Positions 48,601 through 60,922 of a DNA stretch of 64,000 bases are shown one piece after another. Source of the stretch: Pyrenopolyporus hunteri. Lineage: Eukaryota; Ascomycota; Sordariomycetes; Xylariales; Hypoxylaceae. Each line of letters begins with the position of its first letter. Within the stretch, counting starts at the first letter, position 1. The notes beneath the pieces were generated by a model, which worked only from the letters and a program-made list of their open reading frames with translations, searched no databases and was not told the DNA's origin. The stretch lies in the NCBI GenBank assembly GCA_902806595.1, contig CADCXC010000014.1, positions 744,001 to 808,000 on the forward strand, written 5' to 3'. The translations under genes were made by a program, and so were the position numbers.

Positions 48601-51600
48601 CACCGTACTGTATTTGTACTACCTACCTCACCGGGATAAAGGTACCGACGTAACCCTCCAAATTCTTTACGGCAGCAAGCAGCTTCCCCCCCACATATCT
48701 CACCCGAACCCCTGGCGCCTTCACCACTGGAAATTCGATCCGTCCAGTCGGGTCGCAAATCATTTTTCACCTAGGTGCCTTAGATAAGGCGTGTACCTAC
48801 TAAGCCAAGTCCTTGCCTCTCTCTTTTTCTTTTTCCACCAACAATTTCCCTTACCAAATGGCGCAACTCAATCAAAATATATATGACCCTTTTCCGGCTT
48901 CGTGGATACACCAATCTATCTGCTTTCCGCTGTCTTACTGCCGACACGTGTTCTGAACACCGACGTGACTCTTGTAAGACCATTTTGTAGCCGGTCTGAA
49001 GACACTAGCCGCTGTGGACCAAAGGAGACAGAGGAAGGGGAAGGGGAAAAAAAAGAGAGACGCGGTAGAACTCGCAACGGTCAAGTCGTGTTACATTCTA
49101 AACCGCGTTAGACGTTCCGAACAAGACTCCGGTACCTACCTACCTACCTATACTACTAATAAGACCGTTTAGATTCCGATACATTGCGCGGTAGACCATT
49201 AGACGCTGTTCTTGACTTACCGAGACTTACCAGTCGAGGAGTTGGGGGCCGTCCGTGAGCTTGTATTCCTTTATTCCGTATTCCGTGCTGGACCTACTAT
49301 CCTGGGAAGTCCAAATTTCCACCAAATTGTCAGATTGTCAGCGTACATACCTAGGTTGTCTCGATAGGGATACGAACACGGGCCGGAGGTGCCTTCGCGC
49401 AGCGGAATCCCTGCTCCCTTTCCCTTCCCTGTCTCGCGCTTGCTAGCTGCAAATTTCCCCCCTCTTCTTCGCAGTTGATGAAGAAAAAGAGTTCCGATTA
49501 GGTTGACGTGTCACCGCGCAAAATGCTCCTGCAACGGGCCAGGTGGACTCATACAAACCGCCTCGAGTTGTTTGACAGCAGCTGGAGGACCGCAGAGGAT
49601 ATTGTCCCACCTGGAACGTTGTCGACGTTCTTAGTGGTCAGCTACTTGGCTTGGGTTCTAGTCACGCGTCCCCCCGGCTCCCCTGCCCGGTGCTAATCTC
49701 AACTACTGAACTTGACAAGCCGGCAGACTAACCAGTGGCGTCAAATGGCTCGCTTTAGCGTGAACCACGTTGCCGCGGAGGTTGGATTGCTGGGCCGAAT
49801 AAAATGACAATAAAAAGATCCCAAAGTCAGCCCCAATACAATACTAGGTAACTCTTGGCTCGCGAATAGGGCGTTCCGCCGGGGTTTGGAACTAGCTACC
49901 TAGTGTACCTTCACTTAGGTACACCTAGAATTGCCCAGCTTGCGTATCCCTGCCGAGTTAAGTTTGCGGCGAAGTCTCTTCTCTCTTTCTATTCCACTCC
50001 CCCTCCTTCATAACACTTACTCCGGTTTTATATGACCCTTTTTTTTTTTTTTTTCATCTTATGAGCTATACGTATGTTTTCAGCTTGTATACGTCGCACA
50101 CCGCCTACGGCTACGGGCGATGGGGTGTTGTAATACCTTACTATGGTGGGCTTGGCGGTAGAGGTTTGAAGATTTTGGGATGGCATGGACTCTCTTCTGT
50201 CCCATGCGGCTCATGCTGGTCAATGTTATGTCCTCTCTCCCCCCCTTGGACCCCCATGTTGCCCTCTGCGTCTAGTGCCGCGATGACCGGTTATGCTAGC
50301 CGGGTCGCCTGAGAAGAGTTTAGTGCCGCTTCTAGACTTTCTCTTTCGCCTTGTTTGGAACCCGCGTCATGTGGGTGCGGACCCTGCCCTGTCTGCGAAA
50401 TTAGATGGAGCGCTGATCTTGGTAACGGGACGAGGAGCGGCCCCTTTAGAAGCTTAATATGCCGTTACCCATCTAGTCATCTTCGTTCCACATTCAAGTC
50501 ATGTGTCTTGCTTTACGTCTAAACATCCCTCCTTCGTCGTGCTGGTGCTTAAGTTGACGTCCGCCGATACGCAAGGCATACTGGGCGAAAAGAGATCGTA
50601 GACCTGGGCCTTAGGTTGCTGGTCTTGCCCTGTCGGCCTACTTCGAATCCGGTTCCTACCGTTCCGTTCGAGCCAACTCTGAATTCCCGTTATTCCCGGT
50701 GTAGGTCTGACCTCACCCACCGTTTATCTGCGGTTTCCGAACTGCAGCTCGAGCGTACGTCACCCTTCCGTAGGGCTGGCCCAGCGCCTGAATCACTCTC
50801 CCACGTGGCTGATACGCTTTACAAAGACCGCCCGTACCGCTTTCTTAGAAATCGGGCGAGGGCTAAGTCGGGCCTAAAATATCACCGTGGATCTGCCCGG
50901 GTGCACGGTGGACGCCTTACTTTTGTGAGCTATCGGCCAGCAGGGTCGCCGCTCGGGCTTGAGCCTCATCGATCTGCATACATACCTAGGGAGAGCGACG
51001 CCGGTGTTACCAGAAACGCCTTGGCCGTTCGTGGGACTATGACCTGGTTAGGTAAGTTGTTGCGTTGCACCCAATGATTGCCGATTGTCTTTGCGATGTT
51101 GTCCTGCATGAAGGTGTGATCGGATGAGAAAGGCGTTGGCTTACGATGGCCACCTGATCTACCTCTCCGCTCCGAAAACGAACGGGAAGAAGAAAAAGGG
51201 GGAGATGTTCGGACAACGGAGTTGATAATGCTACCCCTTTTCTAACCGTCTCAATTCGAACACATTAAACCTCGACCGTGGCAAGTTCTCGGGTTCAAGG
51301 TTCGGCCATGCCGTCACTATTTACACGATTATGCTCCGATGTATATAGGACTGTCAGCTCGTTTAGGGGTGTTAGTGGGTCGGCGATTTGAGGTTTTGGG
51401 ATCTGACGCTTAGCTTTCTGGGTAGTTAAGGCAGTCGTGTCTCCTCCCGCCTTCCGTCGCCAGTCACCCCTACATCTACTTGCCTGAGTTGGAGTTGAAT
51501 ATAGAAGCGAGGGAAGAGCAAGTTACTTCCAATGCCTATCATGGAGACTTTCCATGGAGGCAAGAAGGCAGCTGGGGGCCAGCCTAGAAATGGCTCATTC

Positions 51601-52073
51601 CTTCCACTGGAGCCTGGTGTTGTTTCTTAGCGGTCCATCATCTGACGTCCCTATTCTGTAACTTGCTTCTCCTACTCGCTTTTCTTACTCGCTCCCCTCA
51701 GTCACCTCCCCGTACTCGCTTCCCCATACTCGATTCTGCTTCCCGCTCATGCTTATTGCGCCCTGCCGTCCACGTCCAAGTCCGCGTTCGCGCTCACATT
51801 CATGCCCATAGTCAACCACCACTGGACAACAGCAAGCAATGCGACCTCTACTATCTTCTTGGCCCCAACTGCTACCACTACCTGTCTCTTCTATCGTCTA
51901 TTTAACCCGTTCGAGGATAATACGAAACTGACCTTTTAATAACCAGGACCAAGCAATCTTTCCGCAGCCTCTTCCCAGTTGATCGTAACTGAACTTGCTC
52001 TGGTCTATTCGGCTATTTGGGGGCTTCTACACACTTTAGGTCCGAGATATTCGCTTAGGTAGCAAGCGATAAA
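45643..52073. other. 6.4-kb stretch with no supportable gene
   Basis: Normal to slightly AT-rich composition, no RIP. Frames reach 153 codons (50,616-51,077), but none shows domain motifs, a coding-like composition or consistent splice structure. The middle (about 46,000-48,400) looks fully non-coding. Pyrimidine-rich tracts at 50,036-50,054 (a T-run) and 51,660-51,830 suggest promoter DNA of the ABC transporter. A TACC array is at 49,131-49,151. A non-coding RNA or a heavily eroded gene cannot be ruled out. Confidence 0.5.
49131..49151. repeat. Short TACC tandem array
   Basis: GGTACC followed by four consecutive CTAC units. Part of the intergenic TAGGTACC motif family of this genome. Confidence 0.6.
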
Positions 52074-55000
52074 ATGGCGGACGGGGACATGCAGGGGCTG
52101 CAGGCTATTCTGCATTATGTCTACCCCCTTGTAGTGTTTCTCTACTTCGCCGTCACCTCGGCCGTTGCGATATGTACGCTGCAGACATCAGAGGAGGCGA
52201 AGTCAACTCACATACGACGCAGGGCCATATATTACCTCCTTCTTTGCTTCATAGGCACTTTTGTTGCCCAGGTCATCTTGAAGGTAATTGAGGTCGTAGT
52301 GTGGGGTCGATGGCCCTCTCAGGACACAATCATCGGTTTGCTATCTTGCATCTTAATCTTCGGAATCGAGCAGAATGGCCTCGGGAATAACTCCGATACT
52401 GTCTGGTACCCCTTCTACGGATCGTGGCTTATCGCATTGGCGTTGGAGCCCGTGAATGCTGCGCTCCTATTTATCGCCGCCTGCGAGCCGATAGCGACGA
52501 CCCCAACGACTGGTGACAGCACGGCGCTTTTTCTCCGACTGGACGCCTCCATCGTCACCGCCCGCTGCATTCTTGCTCTATGTGCCGTCTTATCATACTT
52601 CCTCTTTCGAGAGAATGTACTTGATGGGGATGATGACGAGGAGCGGGCGCCACTAATCCCAAAGCCGAACCAACGATTGAATGGCGTCGACACATCCGCA
52701 GACAGCGGCTATGGCACCAACTCGGAGGGTACGAATACGGAAGCGACTAATACGGAAACGGCTAACTCCCCCAGAGATGTCGAATCGCCGTGGGAGCGCC
52801 AGCAACGTATCTCGAGAGAGAAAATCGAGAAGCGGTTGAAGAATGAGGGGAGTTGGATTGCTTACGCCAAGGGTTTTCTTATTTTCTTCCCGTACATCTG
52901 GCCCGTCAACAACCGTCGTCTACAACTCTATGCTGCGCTTGTGGGACTTTGCTTATTGGCCGGGAACGTGCTCAACTTCCTAATTCCTCGGCAGTACGGC
53001 GCCGTCATGGATTCGTTGAGCGGGGTGTCCGGAAAGAATCCGTGGATCCAAGTCGCCATTTTTGCTGGTCTTCGACTTTTAGCTTCGGAGGCCGGGATCA
53101 ATCTTTTGAGACAGATGCTGTGGTTGCCAATCGAGTATTATTCCGAAGAAGCCCTCACAGCCGCTGCATATTCTCATATCATGAATCTCTCCTCCGAATT
53201 TCACGACTCCAAGAGTTCTTCGGACCTCATTGTGGCCATTTCGAACGGGACGTCTATCTCAAATATGCTGGATTCAATATGTTTCCAAGCGTTGCCGATG
53301 CTGATCGACCTCGTCATCGCGTTCACATATTTGTCTACCAAATTCGGCCCGTACGAAGGCTTCATCACCATTGCGACAGGCACGGCATTCATCCAGACTG
53401 CCACTCACATCATTGCAAGCTTTAAAGAGAAGAGAAAAATGATGGTGAGGACGTAAGTAATCTAATTTCAACGCTCCGGGGACCTCGGCCAAGGCGCTCG
53501 TCCTACTATTTGAATAGTTCTTTTTAAAAACTTACTGATGATGGATTATGCGCTGATCTTCCCTACAGATACTTCGAGGAGCATTATATTCGACAGGCTG
53601 GTATCCAAGGCTGGCAGACTGTTAGCGCCTTTAACCAAATCCCGTATGAGGAGAGGAGATACGGCGTAGCAGTTAACTCCCACGTATCCGCGGCAAAATC
53701 GTTGTATTCTAGCTATTTTGTGGGACATGCCTTCCAATACCTGATCCTCCTCGCTGGGTTGCTTGCTGGTGCGTTCCTGGCTGTGTATCAGATCACACAT
53801 GGCCAAGCTACTGCTGGTGATTTTGTCATGCTCTTGACATACTGGGGCCAACTCACCTCGCCTCTGCGCTTCTTCTCCCAGCTCGGAAAAAATATCAGTC
53901 AAGATCTGGTGCATGCCGAGCGACTTCTAGAGGTGATGACGACGAAGCCTACCGTGGTTGAGAAACCCGACGCAAAGCCCCTAAAGCTTAAGGGTGGCAA
54001 GGTCGAATTTCGGAACGTCAGTTTTAGTTACGACAAGAAGAAGGACATCTTGAAGGGCGTGAAAGTGTCTGTTCCGTCTGGCACTACTGTCGCATTTGTC
54101 GGTGCGACAGGGGCTGGGAAATCGACCATCCTAAAGCTTCTCGATCGCTTCTACGATGTAACGGGTGGCTCTATCCTAATCGACGGGCAAGATATACGAG
54201 ACGTGACAATCTCGAGGTAGGTCCGGTTTCGGACGTTCATTTCGACTTTTATTATTCAAGTCTCTCGGGACGGTCTTTGCGTTAGGTGCTTCTACTAACC
54301 CTGCTTCGTTTCTAGTCTGCGGCAGTCCATTGGCATTGTCCCGCAATCCCCCATCCTCTTCGATGATACAGTAATCAACAATATCAGATACGCTCGATTA
54401 TCCGCGTCGGACGAAGAAGTGTACAGCGCGTGTAAGGCGGCGGCGATCCATGAACACATAATGGGCTTTACCGAAGGTTATAAGACCCGAGTTGGGGAGC
54501 GTGGCGTGTAAGTTCTAATCCTAAATAAGGGCAAAATTCGGCGGCTGACATTTATAGGAAACTATCTGGCGGCGAACTACAGCGTATTGCTATTGCACGA
54601 GCCATCCTGAAACAGCCAGAGATTGTGCTCCTCGACGAAGCGACTAGTTCTGTTGACACTGACACGGAACAGAAAATACAAGAGGGACTTCGCGCCTTAT
54701 GCCAAGGCCGTACTACATTTATCGTAGCGTATGTTCGGGTTTCATCATTACATATTATACGTTTATCGTACTAATTCGGATCTAGGCATCGCCTTTCGAC
54801 CGTTATGAACGCCGACACTATCTTTGTCGTTGCGAATGGGGAGATAGCGGAGCAAGGAAATCACGAAGAATTGATTGCCAAGAACGGCAAATATGCTGAA
54901 CTTTGGTCCAAACAGATCTTCCTCAAGCCAAAAGAGTCGAAGGAGGATAAGCAGAACGGGGAGGCCATCACCGCGACGCCTTTAAGTAGCATGCAGACGG

Positions 55001-55850
55001 ATGGGTCCGTTGATGAAATGGCAAATGGTACTAAAACCCCGAATGGCGCTCAAGCGCCGCGATCGGCACCGGCGGCCGCAAACTCCAACGCAACAGGCAA
55101 GGCCAATGGGCAGGTTGCGAATACTCCGAACGGGCATAAGAAAGAGGTAGATCCGTCGAAGAATCATTCCTGATTTTTTGACCGATACTAACCTCCATCT
55201 GACAGGGTTCAAAGTTGAATCCTGGTGCCCCGGAGTTCACGCCTCGTTCAACGGCCGAGCCGAATTTTATTCCCACGTCTCCCCTACGAAGCAGCTGCTG
55301 GGCCGAGGATGTGGAGGATGATGCCGATTCCCAAGATACAGTGCCGGAGGCCGATGTGGAACCGACCTCCATCGCTACCGCAGCGATAGTTCGCGGTTCA
55401 ACTTCTCCCGATAGACGTGATGATGCCGTTTCGCCTATTATACCTCCGGAGTCTATCGCACAACCAACTGTGTTCGACAGCCCAGATTCTAAACCCCGCC
55501 GAAACACTCTTCAGCTAGTATCTTGTCCCGAACCTCCAACATTGTACTTTTCTGGTAGTCCGACTCGCTCCGCGAGCCAACCAGTACCCACGCCGCCTGC
55601 AACAGCTTCCTCCCGCATGGAGGACACTAATCCGGCGCAGGGTCGGGGTGGTCCCGCTCCCCCTCCCGCTGGAACCAAACCATGCCCACAAGGATCCATC
55701 AAAGGTAGAGGTGGCTTTCGCGGCAGAAGCCGAGGCCGTTACCGTACTGGGAGAGGCCGAAAACGAAACTCGTCTAGCTCCAAATCGAGCCACAAGGATG
55801 GCGCATTATCATCGCAGCGGCGCGGCGGCTCTACTTCCCGTGCGAAGTAG
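52074..55850 (+). CDS. hmt1: HMT1-type half ABC transporter, 1131 aa, six exons
   Basis: Exons 52,074-53,452, 53,569-54,216, 54,316-54,507, 54,558-54,728, 54,786-55,146 and 55,206-55,850; introns of 116, 99, 50, 57 and 59 bp. An extra N-terminal membrane domain of about five spans (residues 15-185) precedes a polar linker, the six-span ABC core (about 260-560) and one nucleotide-binding domain. That domain has Walker A GATGAGKST (638-646), signature LSGGELQR (742-749) and Walker B IVLLDEATSSVD shortly after. This plan is that of fission-yeast Hmt1 / ABCB6, which moves metal- or glutathione-type conjugates into the vacuole and gives cadmium tolerance. The tail after the ATPase is unusual: about 300 residues, Ser/Thr/Pro/Asn-rich, ending in a Gly-Arg-rich segment (GRGGFRGRSRGRYRTGRGR). 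The last exon is required only for that tail; otherwise the frame would stop at 55,173. Confidence 0.9.
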
Positions 55851-56805
55851 GCCTATATTGAACGGCGCCTTCTAATAGCATGTCATTTCTGTCTTGCATT
55901 CTCTATTGTGGAGACATTTGATTTTCGTGTTTGCATTATATGCTCCGATTCTTACACGCATCATTACGAGTTTTACAGAGACCGCTTTTCACATTGATAG
56001 GGTTATAAAAAAGTGTGAGTCATGGGTGTTTAATATCATGTTATTCGACTCTGATTTAATAAGATTTTACCGGTTGGCTGGAGAACTGCACACACGGGGA
56101 AAGGAAGATGGCGGAAAAAAGAGAAAAAAAAAAGGCGACGGTGATATTTTCCCCTCGGATTTGTTCGGTTAACGGGATTCAAAAGGCCCAGTAAACGAAA
56201 AGTTATATGGTTAGGAAATCCGGGGCATCCTGTTTAGAGAGAAATCAGAGGGTTACTACGGGCATGGTATGGAGTCAAGGTGTATGGCGGAAAAAAATTA
56301 GAGGAACATTAATTTCTCCCCCTTTATCCCCTATCCCCCGTTATCACCTTTCCTCCCTGATCCATACCTACCTAATTAACAGTCTGTCTTACTACAACCA
56401 ATACACACCCACGATGTACATCAAGTACGCGAGTTAGTAGACAGGGTGGATCATTAATAGTGAATCTCTTTTTTTTGTATTTGCCTTTTCCTCTATCATT
56501 ACGTATGCTTGGCTCTCGGCCTTCGCAAGTGAGTTCTGCTCATTGTCTAAAGTTCATCCAGGTCGTCGATTCGTGCAACCAACCGTTGATCCCCCGACGA
56601 GACGAAAACAGCAAACAATTAGACGGGACATGACTGGTCCAACCTTCCTATCCGCCCCTCCCTACCAACCCGAGCCCCCCTTTTTCTCCTTTTCCGGCAT
56701 CGCTATGCTTGCTCCTTATCACGCCGTCGACCGACCAAGATCTCGCGCCTGATCCCAACTAGAATGCAGTGGAAATGAATAGGCTTCGGCATTAGGCAAA
56801 TTCGA
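55851..56805. other. Convergent intergenic stretch, 955 bp
   Basis: Lies between the 3' ends of the transporter and Sgt2 genes. Frames at 55,894-56,172 and 56,207-56,437 have low-complexity Lys/Ser content and no likeness to known families. It probably holds the two 3' untranslated regions. Confidence 0.5.
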
Positions 56806-57918
56806 TCATTGACCCGCGCCACGCCCGGCACCAGGGTTGTTTCCAGCGCCGCCACCACCGCCGCCCATCATATTTCGGGCCATGTCGGCGATGTTGGGGT
56901 CGTTCATGAGAGAGCTGAGGTCGGGCATGCCGCCACCGCTGGAGAAGCGGTCGGCCATCTCGCGCAGGCGCGGGTTGCTCATCAGGTTCTGCATCATGTC
57001 CGGGTTGGACATGAGGTTCTGGGCCATGCTCGCGAACATCGGGTTATTCATGATGCTGCCGAAATCCAGGCCGCCGCCACCACCACCTGCCGCACCATCC
57101 CGGTTCCCGCCCCCACCGCCGCCAAACATGCTAGCTAGGCTCGACAGATCGGGGCCGCCGCCTCGCGATCCCGTGGGCGACCCAGCCGAGTCCGCGGCCT
57201 CGGCCTCGAGCTCCTCGACGCGGCGCCGCGCCGTCTCGTACCCCTTCTTCATGGCCTCGCTGCCGCCGTTGCCCTCGTGCTCGATGCCCTGGCGGTAGGC
57301 CTCCATGGAGCCCTTGGCGTCGCCGAGGGCGAAGCGCGCCAGGCCCAGGCGCGACCAGGCCTTGGTGTACTTGGGGTCGACGGCGACGGCGGCCTCGGCG
57401 TCGGCGCGCGCGCTCGCGTGGTCCCGCGCCGCGCTGTACGCCGCCGCCCGGTTCGACAGGTAGATCGCGTTCCGCGGCCACAGCGCGAGCGCCTGCGTGT
57501 ACAGGTCGATGGCCGCCGGGTAGTCCTTGGACGCCATGGCCCGGTTGCCCCGCGCCTTGAGTTCCTCGGCCCGGGCCTTCTCGTCCTCGGTGGGCGTCTT
57601 GGAGTCCGTCCCGGCGGCGGCAGCAGGGGCGGAACCAGAGTTGGAGGAGGAGGTAGAGGAGGAGGACTTGGCGGCGGATGCGGAGGTGGCCTTGAGCTTC
57701 TCGTACACGCCGTAGATCTGCAGCAGGTTCTGGGTGCCGGTCGCGGCGGAGACGGCGGCGGCGTCGGTGGGGTCCACCTTGAAGGACTCGCCGATGCAGT
57801 TGATGGCCACGTCGATGCTGTCCTTGTCCTCGGCCGAGAGGGTCCCGTCGGTCAGCGACGTCGACAGGAAGTCGCAGATGGCGAGGGCCAGACGCTGTTT
57901 GGTTGTGGTAGCCTGCAT
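56806..57918 (-). CDS. sgt2: Sgt2/SGTA co-chaperone, 370 aa
   Basis: One exon. Residues 1-75 match the SGTA homodimerisation domain (start QATTTKQRLALAICDFLSTS). A Ser/Ala-rich linker follows, then three TPR repeats (about 118-225: EELKARGNRAMASKDYPAAI, NAIYLSNRAAAYSAARDHAS, TKAWSRLGLARFALGD). The C-terminus is Gly/Met/Asn-rich, with repeated NNPMFASMAQNLMSNP-type helices (about 285-350) that bind hydrophobic segments. The protein receives tail-anchored proteins and hands them to the Get3 pathway, and its TPR domain docks Hsp70/Hsp90. Length and domain order are normal for the family. The gene is very GC-rich, which produces long opposite-strand frames that should be ignored. Confidence 0.95.
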   Translation of the reverse strand: MQATTTKQRLALAICDFLSTSLTDGTLSAEDKDSIDVAINCIGESFKVDPTDAAAVSAATGTQNLLQIYGVYEKLKATSASAAKSSSSTSSSNSGSAPAAAAGTDSKTPTEDEKARAEELKARGNRAMASKDYPAAIDLYTQALALWPRNAIYLSNRAAAYSAARDHASARADAEAAVAVDPKYTKAWSRLGLARFALGDAKGSMEAYRQGIEHEGNGGSEAMKKGYETARRRVEELEAEAADSAGSPTGSRGGGPDLSSLASMFGGGGGGNRDGAAGGGGGGLDFGSIMNNPMFASMAQNLMSNPDMMQNLMSNPRLREMADRFSSGGGMPDLSSLMNDPNIADMARNMMGGGGGGAGNNPGAGRGAGQ

Positions 57919-60300
57919 TTTGGGAGGGGGTTTGTTAGTATGGATATAACCGTGGGAGGAAGGGAAATAAATGCTGTATATGCTAGTTGGTAGTCGGCAA
58001 AGGGGACCAGGAATTAGACTGGAGTAGAGTAGGGTTGAATGCTTGTAGAAGGAGAAAAGAAAGGAGGCGTACCATGGTGTGCTACGGATTATTCTCTACT
58101 GAGGGGTCGCTATCCGAGCCGGATAACGGTGGTCGAGAAACAAGCGAACGTCGAGAGAAATCCTCAAGAAGGACAACGATGACACAATTCCTCTGGGCTG
58201 GGCGACTTGGGTAACCTTAGGTAGGCAAGAGAGGTGGGTGAAAAAAGAAAGGTAGACGAAGGTAAGTTACGATGGATCGTAGCGAAGGTGGATTGGCGAA
58301 GGTTAGCGGGTGTTGCTTGGTATGTTTGGTATGTTTGGTGGGCTAGGAATGTACATCGACTTGCCGTTCTCGAAATTTCGGCCTGACACCTGCGAACGTG
58401 GGACAAGGGCCTAAGTTGGGAAAGTGGGGGTTGGGTTGGGGATGGCTGTGTAGGTGCTGTATTGCACATAGTACAGAGGCGTATTACGGAGTCAGTTAGC
58501 CTGCCAGGCGGTGTGCAGTTGCAGTTAAATAATAAGAAATCAGGGTTTGCCGGGCTGGTTGGAATGGCAGAACCTGGCGGCGTGGGCGGGGTTGGAGGGG
58601 GGACATATCGATAACAACCCCCCCATTCATAACCCTGGCCCAGACGCCTAAAAGAGGCGCAGCACTTTCCGCTTCCTCATGTCTCAGAGGTAAATTAGGT
58701 AAATTGGGTAAATTGGGTGGTTATTCAGCTAGGCACCTAGGTACCTACCTAGGTATATATATTGAATGAGATGCGAAATGCGCAATAAGTCTTAATTGAT
58801 TACCACATAATTCTTCAGAGGCTTTAAGAGTTAACGGTTCTAGTAAACTAGTTGGCTTTGTCTGATTATATCCAAACAAGTGAAGCTAACTAGAGTACTT
58901 GATCCAAAGCAACGCAATGAATTATACATAAAGGGGCTGACTGAAGATAGGTACCTATCTATGGTATCTTTTAAAATCATAGCGTATATTTAACTTCCCT
59001 TGAGTCTTAAGATATCAAGCTAAGTGGAGAAACATGCGTTCGAAGGATCCTTTTGTTATTTAGGTAAGTAGCTACCTATCTCTCAGGGTTGGTGTCCACT
59101 TCGCTATAGAATATGAAGAACTATAATCTAATATCTGGAAACTAACAATAGTTTTGAATTCCCTCATTCAAACATATCAGTTAAATATTAAAACTCTTAT
59201 CAAGGTTAGTACAAGTAGAAGCTTTGGTTATAAAACTAGAATCCACTGTCATAGTAGTGGTAGCACCATATTACGAGCCTATAGCTGAATATACCATCTT
59301 AAGGATATGATATACAGACCAACATGCCCCGGTGCCCCTTAACGGGAGGAAAGGCTGGGACACAAAATATACCCCTAGGTAGGTAGGTCTCATATATTAG
59401 AATGAGTACCTGGTAAGCCACGTTTCTCAGATAAGCACACACATAAATATTATCTTAAACTTAACGAGGATTTGCAAATTAAATATTGGCGAGGTCTGCT
59501 TCCTTAGTAAGTCGACTCCTCACCGGTCTCAACCAGCTGAGTTTAGAGGCGCCATAACGCAGTCCGTCAATTCCCTCCGCACTTCTAAAAACGGGGAAAT
59601 AATCTCGTATTCTTTTCAGCCCCCCGCCACCGCAGGTCGCCCGTACAGGGTTGGTTCCGGTTTCCTCGCTAGGCTGTGTCAGCCGCAAAAGGGTTCGATG
59701 AAACCCTTCGAAGTCTTTGAGAACCAAGAACAAGACCGCGCGGCCATGAATTCCGCGAGAACGCGTACTGGCCGTCGCTTAGATAGTTGATTTCCTAGAG
59801 CCTCTCTTTGATCCTACGAGGAAAGTCGTAAGACGATCTAGCGGCCTAGCAACAAGTGGAAAATGATCCTTGCAGCCACGATCACTCTCATTTGCTAACA
59901 GAGTGGCTCGGGACAGGTAATCAGATACGCAACCATATCCGTAGGCGCCCCTCCTACCAACAAAATGCGGCAAGGCGTTCAATAAAGTATTATATTCTAC
60001 CTTAGCGAACCTTGTGTTGAAACGTTCGTAAATGCGACCTCAAGGAGGCTGGCCCGTTGGCCGCACCAAGGTGCCTAGATAAGTATAGTGATATAGAAAT
60101 TCCCTATCAGTCAGTTGTGATTCCGAAAAGTTCTGCATACGCGCGCGCTTCCCCAGCCAATTTAGTCGCCGATTCAGTTAAGAACCCGAAAATTAACCCC
60201 AGCTCCACGGGCCGACGACCTACTCTCGGGTAACGCGTCCTATTCTCTGGCGTTATAAACCGACAAGAATATCGCCCCTATACCCTGGCCCAAATGCCCG
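57919..60300. other. Intergenic 2.4 kb
   Basis: Promoter side of sgt2 at the left, with a degenerate 10-bp tandem TAAATTGGGT near 58,692-58,720 and a TAGGTACC cluster at 58,730-58,758. The minus frames at 59,479-59,733 and 59,779-59,982 are 84 and 67 codons, with no recognised domain; they might be a remnant of an older element. No gene is supported. Confidence 0.5.
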
Positions 60301-60922
60301 AAACCGCCAAACCGCCAAAACTCATGGTTTCATAGTCTGATTACACAGTAGGCCCGCACTATGCGCTATACTGTATTTTTTTTAGGTGCTAAGTCCACTA
60401 TAATTACAGCGCACTTAGCGCTCTACTATAGTACCTTCGTATATAGTGCTCCTATCTCCTAGCTACTGTAAGCACACACTGTATTCCGCTATAAACACCA
60501 CTATAAACACCACTATAAACACCACTATAAACACCACTATAGACACCACTATAGACACCACTATAGACACCACTATAAACACCACTATAATTACAGGGCC
60601 TTTAGGCTCAATCGCCCTACTATAAATATAGGTCTTATAGCGCTTGAGGTCGCTGTCGCTTAGTATATTATTTGCGTACGTATAGCTTACGAAAGTGCGC
60701 TATAATTTAGTAGCTATAGAGCGCTGGAAGCTTTGAAATTAGTGAAGTATAAGAATATATTTTGATTGGTCAAATTGGTTTGGTGTAACAAGGCGCTGAA
60801 TGCCCTAGAGTGCCCTATAATTATAGTGGACTTAGCACTTAAAAAAATACAGTATAGCGCATAGTGCGGGCCTACTGTGTAATCAGACTATGAAACCATG
60901 AGTTTTGGCGGTTTGGCGGTTT
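60301..60922. mobile_element. MITE-like element with about 110-bp terminal inverted repeats
   Basis: 60,301-60,409 is nearly identical to the reverse complement of 60,813-60,922: both read AAACCGCCAAACCGCCAAAA, then a segment ending near GTCCACTATAATTA. The differences are a few substitutions and one T-run length change. The 400-bp centre has no coding frame and carries a tandem array. Non-autonomous inverted-repeat DNA transposons fit this. Similarity seems to continue, imperfectly, a few bases outward on both sides, so the true ends and target duplication (a TA is possible) are unresolved. It is not RIP-mutated, which suggests a young or low-copy element. Confidence 0.85.
60489..60584 (+). 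repeat. 12-bp tandem array, eight units
   Basis: Eight units of CTATAAACACCA or CTATAGACACCA in exact register (units 5-7 have G), followed by a diverged unit CTATAATTACAG. It lies inside the inverted-repeat element. Confidence 0.9.

Noticed and set aside
50616..51077. 153-codon frame
   Set aside because: Arg/Ser/Pro-rich, no motif, overlapping frames equally open; likely chance in moderately GC-rich promoter DNA.
57277..57993. 238-codon frame opposite sgt2
   Set aside because: Gly/Val/Arg-rich antisense shadow of a GC-rich gene.
59479..59982. Two minus-strand frames of 84 and 67 codons
   Set aside because: No domain and no splice signals linking them; mentioned only as a possible remnant.
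60489..60596. Regular short repeats resembling a CRISPR array
   Set aside because: The 12-bp units are contiguous without spacers and the host is a fungus; it is a minisatellite in a transposon.
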